From: Bacillota bacterium | GTDB taxonomy: Bacteria; Bacillota_I; Bacilli_A; RFN20; CAG-826 | DNA length: 30,373 nt | Assembly (NCBI GenBank): GCA_023396795.1 | Contig: JAEWUY010000128.1 | Coordinates: 1-30,373 of the forward strand | Reading direction: 5' to 3' | The notes under the pieces: model-generated | Told to the model about the DNA's origin: nothing | Database searches by the model: none | Seen by the model: only the letters and a program-made list of their open reading frames with translations | Position numbers and translations under genes: made by a program | Shown here: in pieces, positions 1 to 7,543 of the stretch | Layout: every line of letters begins with the position of its first letter | Numbering within the stretch: the stretch's first letter is position 1

Positions 1-109
1 ACACTGATGTAGCTAAACTTTTCCGCGCATTAATTCGATAATTATAAAAAAATAGAGCTTTTGTTTGTCTATATTATTGCTAGAAGATTTTCTGGCTAGG
101 AGACGAATT

Positions 110-2032
110 ATGAAAGCACATAATAAAATTATACCGTTGTTCTTGTTCTTGTTATTGCCAATTACCCTTTTATCAGGATGCGAAGGCCATAATTTTGATG
201 GTCTCATTCAACAAACAAACATCCATAGTGTTGGTTCCAAAGCCAAAATGTCATCTTTATTAAAAGATGCTGCAGATAATTCTGATTTTCGAACAAACGG
301 ATGGGGAGTCGGCATGGAAGGGGATGTCGCAACGTCAGAAGACGCTGAAAGCGAGCCACGCGACTATGTCGACACAAATGAACAAGTCGAAGGCGTCAAA
401 GAGGGCGATATTGTTAAAACCGATGGTACGGAAATCTATTATGCGCCTCGCTATCATAATGTTATTCGCGTTGTGACGGTGGAAAATAATTTTGATGTTA
501 CCTTAGAAAGAACAATCGACTTAGAAAACACGTATGTTGATTCTTTATACTTGCTTGAAGATTATTTAGTCGTTGTTGGTTACACATTTCCAGAAGTTGA
601 AGACGATTACGATGAAGAATATATGTATTATCGGTGGTGGTCACCAACAGGGACGGTATTAATTATTGATCGCTGTAATTATGAAATTGTTTATGAATTA
701 TTAATTGATAGTTACTTCTTAGATCATCGTATTATTGACAATAGTATCTTTCTTGTTAGCCATAAATATGTTTATTATGGCGATGTTGAATATGAATACC
801 GTCCAACATATAGCCAGACTCGTAATGGGATTACGACTATCGAGTATTTGGATTTCGCCAGCATTTACTATTTTGACGATACACCAGCTTATGGTATGAA
901 TGTTTTAACGGGCATAAAAGTTGCCGATTCTGTCGAAGACATCACTTATACTTCAAAAGGTTATTTAGGTGCCTCTTCTTATTATAAGAATATGTATGTT
1001 AATCGCACTGATTTATACCTAATTGAAACAACATATGTTTATCAAGAAAACTCTTATTACACGACATCGACAATTAGCCAGTTCAATTTAGATATTTCCT
1101 CATCTTCAAGCACATTTATCGCTGCGGTTATTGTTTTGGGGGCTTCACTTAATCAGTTTTCGATGGATGTCTATGACGGCTATCTTCGGGTGGCGACGAC
1201 TGATCGACGTTCCAGCTGGACAATTATGGACTCATTGTTTGGCTGGATAAGTGAAACAAGCGTTAGCAATCACCTCTTTGTTTTACAAAGCGATGGCGAT
1301 AAACAAACCTTTAATTTAATCGGTCACTTAAGCGAAGGACTCGGTAAGCCAGGAGAAGACATTAAATCGGTTCGTTTTGATAAAGAATCGGCCTATGTTG
1401 TCACTTTCCTTATTACTGACCCCTTGTATGTCATTGATCTTTCGAATCCAGCTCTTCCGCTTATTGCCGGAGAAATAATTCAAGAAGGATTTGATACATA
1501 CACTCATGTCTGGGGGGAAGGAAACCTTATTGGCATTGGCTATGACGCAGATGAAAATGGTTCGATCACCGGCATGAAAATTAGTGCTTACAATGTAAAC
1601 GTAGATGAAGAAGAAGTTATTCAAACGTTTAATATCTATTCTTACGATGTATCAGGCGAATCAAGTTGGACCTATGGTTTCTCCGAAGCCTTGTATAATC
1701 ATAAATCAATTCTTGTGAGTGTCGATAAAGGCTACCTCGGCTTTGCCGTTGAAGCATATGAATACGGATACGCAAATAGCGAAAGCGGACGCGATTGGTA
1801 CTATCGATATCATAGTTATTACTATTTATTCAAGATTGATTTTAGCATTGAAAATCCAATTCAAGAGCCAGTCATTATTGAGCACCAAGTTTCTGAAGAA
1901 TACTATCTTGGCGTTGATCGTGGCGTCATGATCGAAGATTATCTTTATACTTTTTCGGATTTAGGAATCATTACCTATTCACTCATCGATGAGGCGATTA
2001 TTGAACCACCATTCTATTTTGAAACAATTTAA
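110..2032 (+). CDS. Beta-propeller domain lipoprotein (COG4880 / PF09826-like)
   Basis: Predicted surface lipoprotein of 640 residues. I chose the ATG at 110 over the in-frame start at 65 because it has a Shine-Dalgarno AGGAG at about 99-103 and begins a classic lipoprotein signal: basic N-terminus, hydrophobic run, lipobox LSGC with Cys24 as the lipidated residue. After about 60 variable residues comes TNEQVEGVKEGDIVKTDG (89-106), the hallmark opening of the secreted C-terminal beta-propeller family. The rest is Tyr/Asp-rich beta structure with WTYGF- and DYLYTF-like blade segments up to the C-terminus. Known for the family: secreted propellers of unknown ligand. Inferred: displayed on the outer face of the membrane. 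It stands alone with its own downstream terminator. The family call is firm; the molecular role is unknown. Confidence 0.88.
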   Translation: MKAHNKIIPLFLFLLLPITLLSGCEGHNFDGLIQQTNIHSVGSKAKMSSLLKDAADNSDFRTNGWGVGMEGDVATSEDAESEPRDYVDTNEQVEGVKEGDIVKTDGTEIYYAPRYHNVIRVVTVENNFDVTLERTIDLENTYVDSLYLLEDYLVVVGYTFPEVEDDYDEEYMYYRWWSPTGTVLIIDRCNYEIVYELLIDSYFLDHRIIDNSIFLVSHKYVYYGDVEYEYRPTYSQTRNGITTIEYLDFASIYYFDDTPAYGMNVLTGIKVADSVEDITYTSKGYLGASSYYKNMYVNRTDLYLIETTYVYQENSYYTTSTISQFNLDISSSSSTFIAAVIVLGASLNQFSMDVYDGYLRVATTDRRSSWTIMDSLFGWISETSVSNHLFVLQSDGDKQTFNLIGHLSEGLGKPGEDIKSVRFDKESAYVVTFLITDPLYVIDLSNPALPLIAGEIIQEGFDTYTHVWGEGNLIGIGYDADENGSITGMKISAYNVNVDEEEVIQTFNIYSYDVSGESSWTYGFSEALYNHKSILVSVDKGYLGFAVEAYEYGYANSESGRDWYYRYHSYYYLFKIDFSIENPIQEPVIIEHQVSEEYYLGVDRGVMIEDYLYTFSDLGIITYSLIDEAIIEPPFYFETI

Positions 2033-2033
2033 C

Positions 2034-2057
2034 AAGCGGGGCGACCCGCTTTTTCTT
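2034..2057 (+). terminator. Rho-independent terminator after the beta-propeller gene
   Basis: Stem AAGCGGG (2034-2040) and CCCGCTT (2045-2051) around a GCGA tetraloop, followed by a T-rich tail TTTCTTT. It starts two bases after the TAA stop. Confidence 0.88.
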
Positions 2058-2110
2058 TAAAAATTAACGTCTTGTTTACGAAAATAACTATTTTTGTTTC
2101 GCGGGTTTAG

Positions 2111-2139
2111 TTGATGTAATCATAGTAAACATCTATACT
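2111..2139 (+). promoter_or_regulatory. Sigma-70-type promoter for the hexomutase-manA operon
   Basis: TTGATG at 2111-2116 and TATACT at 2134-2139 are separated by exactly 17 bases, in the gap between the preceding terminator and the mutase gene. A small hairpin, CATCTA/TAGATG, overlaps the -10 region (about 2129-2150). The start site would fall near 2146, about 30 bases before the ATG. Confidence 0.55.
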
Positions 2140-2176
2140 TTTATTAGATGGATTAAACGCTAGAGGGCGCAAAAAT

Positions 2177-3880
2177 ATGTTAAGTGATATAGAAAAATGG
2201 TTAGCTCAAGCTAATCTTGATGCTAAGTTGCGAACTGAACTCGAAAACCTTGACGAAAAAGGACGTTTTGAGGCATTTGGAGATGACGTGGCATTTGGCA
2301 CAGGGGGTATACGTGGCATCATGGGTGTTGGCACGAATCGCCTGAATATTTACACAATTCGCAAAGCAACCCTGGGTTTTGCTAATTATATTAAAGAGAA
2401 TTACACTAGTCGTCCTTATAGCCTTCATAACGTCGTAATTGCCTACGACACACGCAATAATTCACGATTATTTGCAGAAGAAGCCGCCCGTGTTTTAGCG
2501 AGCCAAAACATTCATGTTTGGCTCTTTGATGAATTCCGACCGACTCCAGAGTTATCCTTTGCCGTTCGATATTTACGAGCTGACGGCGGTATCGTCATTA
2601 CAGCTAGTCATAATCCTCCAGAATATAATGGTTACAAAGTATATGATGAAAACGGCTGTCAACTTGTACCAAGAAAAGCCGATAAGGTTGGACTTGCAAT
2701 AACGAAAGTCAGCAATGTTTTCGATTTAAAACTAGACACAATTGAACAATATATAAATCGGGGATCGGTTAGTATTTTAGAAAAGTACTTTGACGATAAA
2801 TATTTGATGGCTGTTCGTTTCGTTTCTTGTCAAGCCGTTGACAAAGATAATTTTAAAATTGTTTATACACCGTTACACGGCACAGGTTCGGCATTTGGCG
2901 CGACCTTGTTACGCGAAGGTGGCTATAACGTATATACCGTTGAAGAACAAATGCTACCTGATGGATATTTTAGCACGCTTAAATCTCCTAATCCTGAAGA
3001 CCCGCTGGCGTTTGCATTAGCAGAAGAACTCGGTCATAAGATAGGCGCTAATTTACTGTTGGCAACCGATCCCGATGCCGATCGAGTTGGAGCCGGAATA
3101 CTTGTTGGGGACAAATATCATTTTCTTAACGGCAACGAAATGGCAGCCATCATTTTTGATTATTTAATCAAATATGGAGTGCGAATTCGTCAACCGGTTT
3201 TTATCTCAACAATCGTTACTAGTGATCTTGTTTTTGAAATGGCCAAGCGTAATGAGATTGAGGCGCTTCGCACTTTAACTGGCTTTAAGTTTATATGCGA
3301 ACAAATCGAATACATTAAACAAGATCGCAAAGATTTCTTTTTTGGTTGCGAAGAGTCATATGGCTATTTAATTAGTGATTTAGTTCGTGATAAAGACGCT
3401 TTTCAAGCATGTCTGATTATTTCTGAGATTGTTGCTTTCTACCATCAACAAGGTCGTAATCTTTTGTCCGTTCTTGATGATATATATCGTGATTATGGCT
3501 ATTACAAAGAGAAATTAATCAGTATTAAATCTCCTGGCATTGATGGCATAAAAAACATTGCTCGTTTCATGGAAAATCTTCGCCATAACAAACTTAAAAA
3601 AATCGGCAATGAAAAAGTTTTAAGAATTGAAGATTATTTAACGCATCAAGCTGAAAACAGTGATGGTTCCAAAGAAGTTATTAATTTGCCTTCTTCGGAT
3701 GTTTTAAAATACATTATCAGTGATGGATGGATTGTATTTCGACCTTCAGGAACCGAACCTAAGTTAAAAGTTTATCTTTCTCTTCATGGCGAAAACGAGC
3801 AAGATATAAAAGCAACACTTGACACCATGGAAGTTAGTGTCAAACAACTTTTAAAAGAAAAAGGACTTATTAATGAGTAA
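2177..3880 (+). CDS. Phosphoglucomutase/phosphomannomutase (alpha-D-phosphohexomutase)
   Basis: Cytosolic enzyme of 567 residues that moves phosphate between C1 and C6 of a hexose; the length fits the PGM2/PgcA-type branch. Visible motifs in order: FGTGGIRG (40-47); active-site serine loop TASHNPPEYNG with Ser144 as the phosphorylated residue; metal loop DPDADRVG with Asp298, Asp300 and Asp302; sugar-binding GCEES (390-394); phosphate-binding RPSGTEP (522-528). All catalytic residues are present. The ribosome site is probably GAGGG at about 2163. Its 3' end overlaps manA by 8 bases, so the two are translationally coupled. Substrate choice among glucose, mannose and pentose phosphates cannot be read from motifs. 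The manA partner and the downstream mannoside phosphorylase candidate favour Man-1-P to Man-6-P, which is inference. Confidence 0.93.
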   Translation: MLSDIEKWLAQANLDAKLRTELENLDEKGRFEAFGDDVAFGTGGIRGIMGVGTNRLNIYTIRKATLGFANYIKENYTSRPYSLHNVVIAYDTRNNSRLFAEEAARVLASQNIHVWLFDEFRPTPELSFAVRYLRADGGIVITASHNPPEYNGYKVYDENGCQLVPRKADKVGLAITKVSNVFDLKLDTIEQYINRGSVSILEKYFDDKYLMAVRFVSCQAVDKDNFKIVYTPLHGTGSAFGATLLREGGYNVYTVEEQMLPDGYFSTLKSPNPEDPLAFALAEELGHKIGANLLLATDPDADRVGAGILVGDKYHFLNGNEMAAIIFDYLIKYGVRIRQPVFISTIVTSDLVFEMAKRNEIEALRTLTGFKFICEQIEYIKQDRKDFFFGCEESYGYLISDLVRDKDAFQACLIISEIVAFYHQQGRNLLSVLDDIYRDYGYYKEKLISIKSPGIDGIKNIARFMENLRHNKLKKIGNEKVLRIEDYLTHQAENSDGSKEVINLPSSDVLKYIISDGWIVFRPSGTEPKLKVYLSLHGENEQDIKATLDTMEVSVKQLLKEKGLINE

Positions 3881-4826
3881 ACAATTACCACGCCTCAATG
3901 TTATTAAATTGGCTCCTGTGCAAGTTGAAAGAATTTGGGGCGGAACATGGTTGCGTGAACAATTTGGATTCAAAACCAAAAGTGAAAATATCGGCGAAAC
4001 GTGGGTGATTTCCGCACATCCCAGCGGAAATTGTCGTGTTTTAAACCACTTATATTACAAAATGACTCTTAGCGAATTATACGCTAAAAGGCGCGATTTA
4101 TTTGCTTTTGATAAAAATGAAAAGTTTCCGCTTTTAGTTAAACTGATTGACGCAAAGGATGATTTAAGTGTTCAGGTTCATCCAGGGAATGAGTATGCTC
4201 AAAAACATGAAAAGCAAAGTGGCAAATCGGAAGCTTGGGTTATTTTAAACACTAAACCTGGAACGCGAATTTTAGTCGGACATAGTGCGAAAACGCGCGA
4301 AGAACTACGTGATTTAATCTATCAAGGTGAATGGAATAAATTACTTTCTTATCGCCCTCTTGAAATAGGTGAAATTGTCAATATTCCGAGTGGTACTTTG
4401 CATGCTATTTGTGCAGGAACATCCTTAATTGAAATTCAGCAGTCTTCGGATGTCACATACCGTGTTTATGATTATGATCGAGTTGATGGTAATGGGCACA
4501 AACGCGAACTCCACCTTGATAAATCAATTGATGTTATTGATGTTCCTCATGTTACGCCTCCGATTCGAAAGGTTCCTATCTCACAAAAGAAAAATTATCT
4601 TCAAGAATTACTTTTGACTCCACATTTCACTATCAATTCGTTAATAGTTGATAAATGTTTTTCGTTTAGCAACGAAGCTGAAAAGTATTATCTTGTGACT
4701 GTCATCGATGGTACTGGCAAAATCGGAGCGTTTAACGCCAAAAAGGGAGATAGCTTTATTATCACCTCTTTAGTTAAAAAACTTAAAATTCAAGGTTGTT
4801 TGAATCTTATTATCGCCAATACATAA
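3873..4826 (+). CDS. manA: Mannose-6-phosphate isomerase, class I
   Basis: Zinc-dependent enzyme interconverting mannose-6-P and fructose-6-P. At 317 residues it matches the short Firmicutes ManA. Zinc ligands are visible: Gln101 and His103 in QVHPGNEYA, Glu120 in KSEAWVIL, and His177 in GTLHAICAG, followed by the conserved SSDVTYRVYDYDR strand. The ATG at 3873 lies inside the last codons of the mutase gene (8-base overlap) with an AAAAGG ribosome site at about 3858. No strong terminator follows before the next unit at 4974. The enzyme links the upstream mutase to central glycolysis. Confidence 0.95.
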   Translation: MSKQLPRLNVIKLAPVQVERIWGGTWLREQFGFKTKSENIGETWVISAHPSGNCRVLNHLYYKMTLSELYAKRRDLFAFDKNEKFPLLVKLIDAKDDLSVQVHPGNEYAQKHEKQSGKSEAWVILNTKPGTRILVGHSAKTREELRDLIYQGEWNKLLSYRPLEIGEIVNIPSGTLHAICAGTSLIEIQQSSDVTYRVYDYDRVDGNGHKRELHLDKSIDVIDVPHVTPPIRKVPISQKKNYLQELLLTPHFTINSLIVDKCFSFSNEAEKYYLVTVIDGTGKIGAFNAKKGDSFIITSLVKKLKIQGCLNLIIANT

Positions 4827-4880
4827 AGTAAACTCACTGTAATGATTATTGATTGTTTTTTAATAAATGTTTTTAAACTT

Positions 4881-4909
4881 TTGATTAATTTTAATTTAGT
4901 CGTTAAGAT
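4881..4909 (+). promoter_or_regulatory. Possible promoter of the decayed transporter / DUF1861 unit
   Basis: TTGATT at 4881-4886, 17-base spacer, TAAGAT at 4904-4909 within the 147-base AT-rich gap after manA. The match is moderate and the surrounding sequence is AT-rich, so chance is possible. Confidence 0.35.
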
Positions 4910-4973
4910 ATTATTGGTTAAAAGTAATATTAACTTTTTCAAATATCATGTTTTTTGATTATGGAGGACGGTT

Positions 4974-5540
4974 ATGGCAAAAGTAACACTTGATTCAATC
5001 GCCTTAAAAATGGGGTCAGTACTGTGGCCGTTTTTAAAGCTTTGAACAACTTATAACGATGTTGCAGCCGTCGCTGGTGTCGAAGTTCAAGCTCCAGGTT
5101 TAACAAATAACACTATTTCGCGACTTAAAGGCAGTTCCGACGTTTCATTAAATGATTCAGTTTTACCATCTTCAACTGAAGAGCAAACGATTATTTGGTC
5201 ATCCGATAATAGTCAAATCGCTTCTATCACCGCGACAGGAATCCTTTCTTTTGTTGATGTTGGTCGGGCGATTATTACCGCTATTCTTCTTTATTTTGTC
5301 GGCACTTATAACGATTTGTACGGCCCAGCATTATATATTAGCGATAAATCGAATTGGGTCATGGCTAATAGCATTACTATTTTTGAGAATCTTTATCAAA
5401 GCGGATCAAGCTCGTATATCGTGCCATGGAATAATGTTTCAGTAGCCACGTTGATTGCGATGATTCCCGTCGTTTTATTATTTGCCTTATTACAAAAACA
5501 GTTCATGCAGAGTGTCGCCGGTACCGGCATCAAGGGGTAG
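4974..5540 (+). pseudogene. Remnant of sugar ABC transporter genes (ATPase start, Ig-like piece, MalG-type permease end)
   Basis: A strong GGAGG (4963-4967) precedes an ATG at 4974. The first 14 codons, MAKVTLDSIALKMG, look like the start of a UgpC/MsmK-type ABC ATPase, but the frame hits TGA at 5043. In the frame starting at 5024 the text continues VAVFKALNNL, as expected for such an ATPase, then stops at 5054, so there is an indel near 5015-5023. From 5046 the first frame is open again to TAG at 5540. It gives a group-2 Ig-like stretch (WSSDNSQIASI, about 5196-5228) and then a MalG-family C-terminus: GTYNDLYGP, a hydrophobic helix, and LLFALLQKQFMQSVAGTGIKG split by no stop. No Walker motifs and no complete permease remain. 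I read it as deletion-fused decay of a sugar-uptake operon. A living permease carrying an Ig-like insert is the alternative for the second half. Confidence 0.6.
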
Positions 5541-5544
5541 AAAT

Positions 5545-6471
5545 ATGCAAAAAATTAACTTAAATGCTTTTATTGAAAAACACCGTAGTCATTCAGGTAT
5601 CATTCAAACAAAAAAGATTAATTTTCATGGATTTAGTGGTTATGACGTCTATAACATTTCACAAGCCTTTGTTTTCAAAGGCAAACGTTACATTGCCGGA
5701 CGCGTTGAAAAACGCGAGAGCGAGATTTCCGTAAGTGTCATCTTTGAGCAAATCGCACCCTTTGACTATATGGCTACAAAGTGGCGGTTTAACAATCTTC
5801 AAGATCCCTTCGTTGAAATTATCGATGGGCAAATTCTTTTGGGAGGTACGGAAATATATCCTGATGAAAACGCGCACATTACTTCGTGGCGAACGGTCTT
5901 TTATTTCGGAGCGGATTTTGATGCGCTTAAGAAAATAATCAAGGCTCCCCTAAAAATGAAAGATGTCCGGCTTACAAAAGGTGAAAAATACTATGTGATG
6001 AGTCGTCCGCAGGGCGGAATCGCTGCCTATGGGAAGATTGGCTTTCAAGCCGCTGATAAACTTTGTGATATTACGACAGAATTTATCGCTAATTCGCCGT
6101 TAATCGAAGATTTATTCGACGATAAAGTGTGGGGCGGGGCAAATCAAATCTTAGTCTTAAAAAATGGTTTATTAGGCGTTTTAGGCCATGTGGCGATTAT
6201 GAGTGAAGGCAATGTTCACCATTATTACGGCATGACTTTTGCTTTGAACCCTCAAACCGGAAAGCGCAGTGAGATGAAAATTATTGCCGAAAAGCAAGAC
6301 TTTGGTCAAAGCGAATATAAACGGCCTGATTTAATTGATGTTATTTTTGTCGGTGGTATCGTGCGTCACGATAATGGAACCGCCAGTTTATATACTGGTT
6401 TATCTGATGCCGAAGGACACTTAGCGCTAATTGAAGATCCCTTTTTAGAATATGAGGAGATGAAAATTTAA
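5545..6471 (+). CDS. DUF1861-family protein, probable GT108-type mannoside phosphorylase/mannosyltransferase
   Basis: Protein of 308 residues, start at 5545 fixed by AAGGGG at 5532-5537. That site overlaps the end of the permease remnant four bases upstream, so the two were one operon. Signature stretches are FHGFSGYDVYNISQAF, KRYIAGRVEKRESE, LQDPFVEI, SWRTVFYFG, SRPQGG, VWGGANQ, GVLGHVA, HHYYGMTF and VGGIVRHDNGTASLYTGLSDAEGH. I recognise these as the DUF1861 five-bladed propeller family, related in fold to GH43/GH130. Leishmania members are dual mannosyltransferase/phosphorylases of beta-1,2-mannan (GT108). No signal peptide, so cytosolic. Inferred role: phosphorolysis of imported mannoside to Man-1-P, feeding the mutase and ManA encoded upstream. 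The family is likely; the substrate is unproven. Confidence 0.72.
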   Translation: MQKINLNAFIEKHRSHSGIIQTKKINFHGFSGYDVYNISQAFVFKGKRYIAGRVEKRESEISVSVIFEQIAPFDYMATKWRFNNLQDPFVEIIDGQILLGGTEIYPDENAHITSWRTVFYFGADFDALKKIIKAPLKMKDVRLTKGEKYYVMSRPQGGIAAYGKIGFQAADKLCDITTEFIANSPLIEDLFDDKVWGGANQILVLKNGLLGVLGHVAIMSEGNVHHYYGMTFALNPQTGKRSEMKIIAEKQDFGQSEYKRPDLIDVIFVGGIVRHDNGTASLYTGLSDAEGHLALIEDPFLEYEEMKI

Positions 6472-6960
6472 TGAAGAAAAAAGGTTACTCGTTATTAGCA
6501 ACGGCGATAATTGCTGTTTCACTAATTAGTGGTTGCAATGAGCAAAGCTTTATATCGCCAATTAATGCCGAATTTGATTTCGACATTCTTAACGATGTCA
6601 CCTTTGAAATAAAGGCTGATGCCACAAATATTTCTCACCTCGACGGGTATAATATCGCTGATGGCGACTGAATACGCTACTCTTAGCAACGATGCCAAAG
6701 ATTATTTCACCGCAAGCGGAACTACGGAAAGTACAGTCGTAGCAGCTCGGGAAAGATATCTCTTTATTGTTGGTAAATACACATCATTAGGCAAATTTGT
6801 TGTTAATAGTGAAAATGTTGTCTATCAAGGTGCATCAGATATTATCGGTTATGACGTTGGTGAAGCATCAAGAATTATTTTAATAATTGTCGTTGGTGTA
6901 ATGGTTTTATCAACAGGAGCCTTCTTCCTTATTTCAAGACGTCGTAAAGAAACAGCATAA
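6471..6960 (+). pseudogene. Broken lipoprotein gene fused to a C-terminal surface-anchor module
   Basis: The ATG at 6471 overlaps the preceding TAA by one base and has GAGGAG at 6454. It opens a lipoprotein signal (lipobox ISGC, Cys22), then about 40 residues including DVTFEIKADATNISHLDGYN, which resembles the start of an X2-type beta domain, and stops at TGA 6669. In the next frame, from about 6661 to TAA 6960, the text is EYATLSNDAKDYF, then AARERYLFIVGKYTSLGKF, a membrane helix (RIILIIVVGVMVLSTGAFF) and RRRK. That is the second half of the C-terminal module that ends all three endonucleases at 17578-25530. One frameshift and a large missing centre indicate a relic. A short translated product from each half cannot be excluded. 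Confidence 0.65.
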
Positions 6961-6978
6961 TTTCTAATACTTATCATT

Positions 6979-7006
6979 AAGCCGCGTAAATGCGGCTTTT
7001 CTTTTT
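6979..7006 (+). terminator. Rho-independent terminator
   Basis: Stem AAGCCGC (6979-6985) and GCGGCTT (6992-6998), loop of six bases, then TTTCTTTTT. It ends the plus-strand unit 4974-6960, which shows that this now broken unit once ended here. Confidence 0.85.
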
Positions 7007-7017
7007 AAAGCGTAAAT

Positions 7018-7036
7018 AAAAAAACGCCCATAGGCG
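7018..7036 (-). terminator. Terminator of tRNA-Gly
   Basis: On the minus strand CGCC (7036-7033) and GGCG (7028-7025) form a short stem followed by a run of seven T. It lies 12 bases beyond the CCA end of the tRNA. The stem is short but GC-only. Confidence 0.6.
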
Positions 7037-7048
7037 AATTTTTACAAC

Positions 7049-7122
7049 TGGAGCAGGCGACGGGAATCGAACCCGCGTAATTAGCTTGGAAGGCTAATGT
7101 TCTACCATTGAACTACGCCTGC
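7049..7122 (-). tRNA. tRNA-Gly (anticodon TCC)
   Basis: A 74-base cloverleaf on the minus strand. Acceptor stem GCAGGCG/CGCCTGC, D-arm with GTTC...GAAC, anticodon stem TTAGC/GCTAA around loop CTTCCAA (anticodon TCC), T-arm GCGGGTTCGATTCCCGT, discriminator T and an encoded CCA end. A small hairpin, GCGTG-GAA-CACGC, sits 24 bases upstream of its 5' end (7146-7158). Confidence 0.96.
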
Positions 7123-7189
7123 AAATAAAAAGGCTAACAATCTAAGCGTGGAACACGCGAATGATATATTAGCACATTTATTTTTGTGA

Positions 7190-7210
7190 TTAAAGAGCGA
7201 ATGCGTCGCT
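7190..7210 (-). terminator. Weak terminator candidate after thioredoxin
   Basis: AGCGA (7210-7206) and TCGCT (7200-7196) on the minus strand form a 5-bp stem that overlaps the thioredoxin stop, followed by CTTTAATC. The T-tract is poor, so read-through into the tRNA gene is possible. Confidence 0.3.
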
Positions 7211-7515
7211 TAGCCGATGAAACGGATTAAGGCTGCTTTCGGAACGAAACCAACTTGTTTGCGAGCGATTTCGCCATTCTCGAATAAAATCATCGTCGGA
7301 ATGCTGAAGATATTGTATTGGGCGGCAATGGCTTCTTGTTTATCAACGTTGACTTTGGCGATTGTTACTTTATCTCCTAGCTCTTTGCTGACGTCTTCTA
7401 AGACTGGTCCAATCATCTTGCAAGGTCCACACCAGTCGGCGTAGAAATCAACGAGGACTTTCTTTTCTTTTAAAACGGCGTCGAATTGTTCTTGGTTTTC
7501 AATGTGTTTAAGCAT
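7210..7515 (-). CDS. trxA: Thioredoxin
   Basis: Cytosolic disulfide reductase of 101 residues, the normal size. The redox site WCGPC is at 28-32 (Cys29, Cys32) in the context VDFYADWCGPCK, and the cis-proline loop SIPT has Pro73. The start is supported by AAGGAAA at 7530-7524, eight bases upstream. It is the last gene of a minus-strand operon after the CPBP and TraX genes, 28 bases from TraX. No thioredoxin reductase is in the window. Confidence 0.97.
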   Translation of the reverse strand: MLKHIENQEQFDAVLKEKKVLVDFYADWCGPCKMIGPVLEDVSKELGDKVTIAKVNVDKQEAIAAQYNIFSIPTMILFENGEIARKQVGFVPKAALIRFIG

Positions 7516-7543
7516 AATTTATGTTTCCTTTCGTGTTTAGAAT

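Noticed and set aside
5043..5045. In-frame TGA read as tryptophan, which would join 4974-5540 into one protein
   Set aside because: TGA is a genuine stop elsewhere (16274; 29710 inside a terminator), and a neighbouring frame continues the ATPase-like text. An indel therefore explains the site better than recoding.
7146..7158. GCGTG-GAA-CACGC hairpin upstream of tRNA-Gly as a T-box or other riboswitch
   Set aside because: It is a 5-bp hairpin only, with no T-box sequence, no antiterminator and no downstream regulated coding gene.
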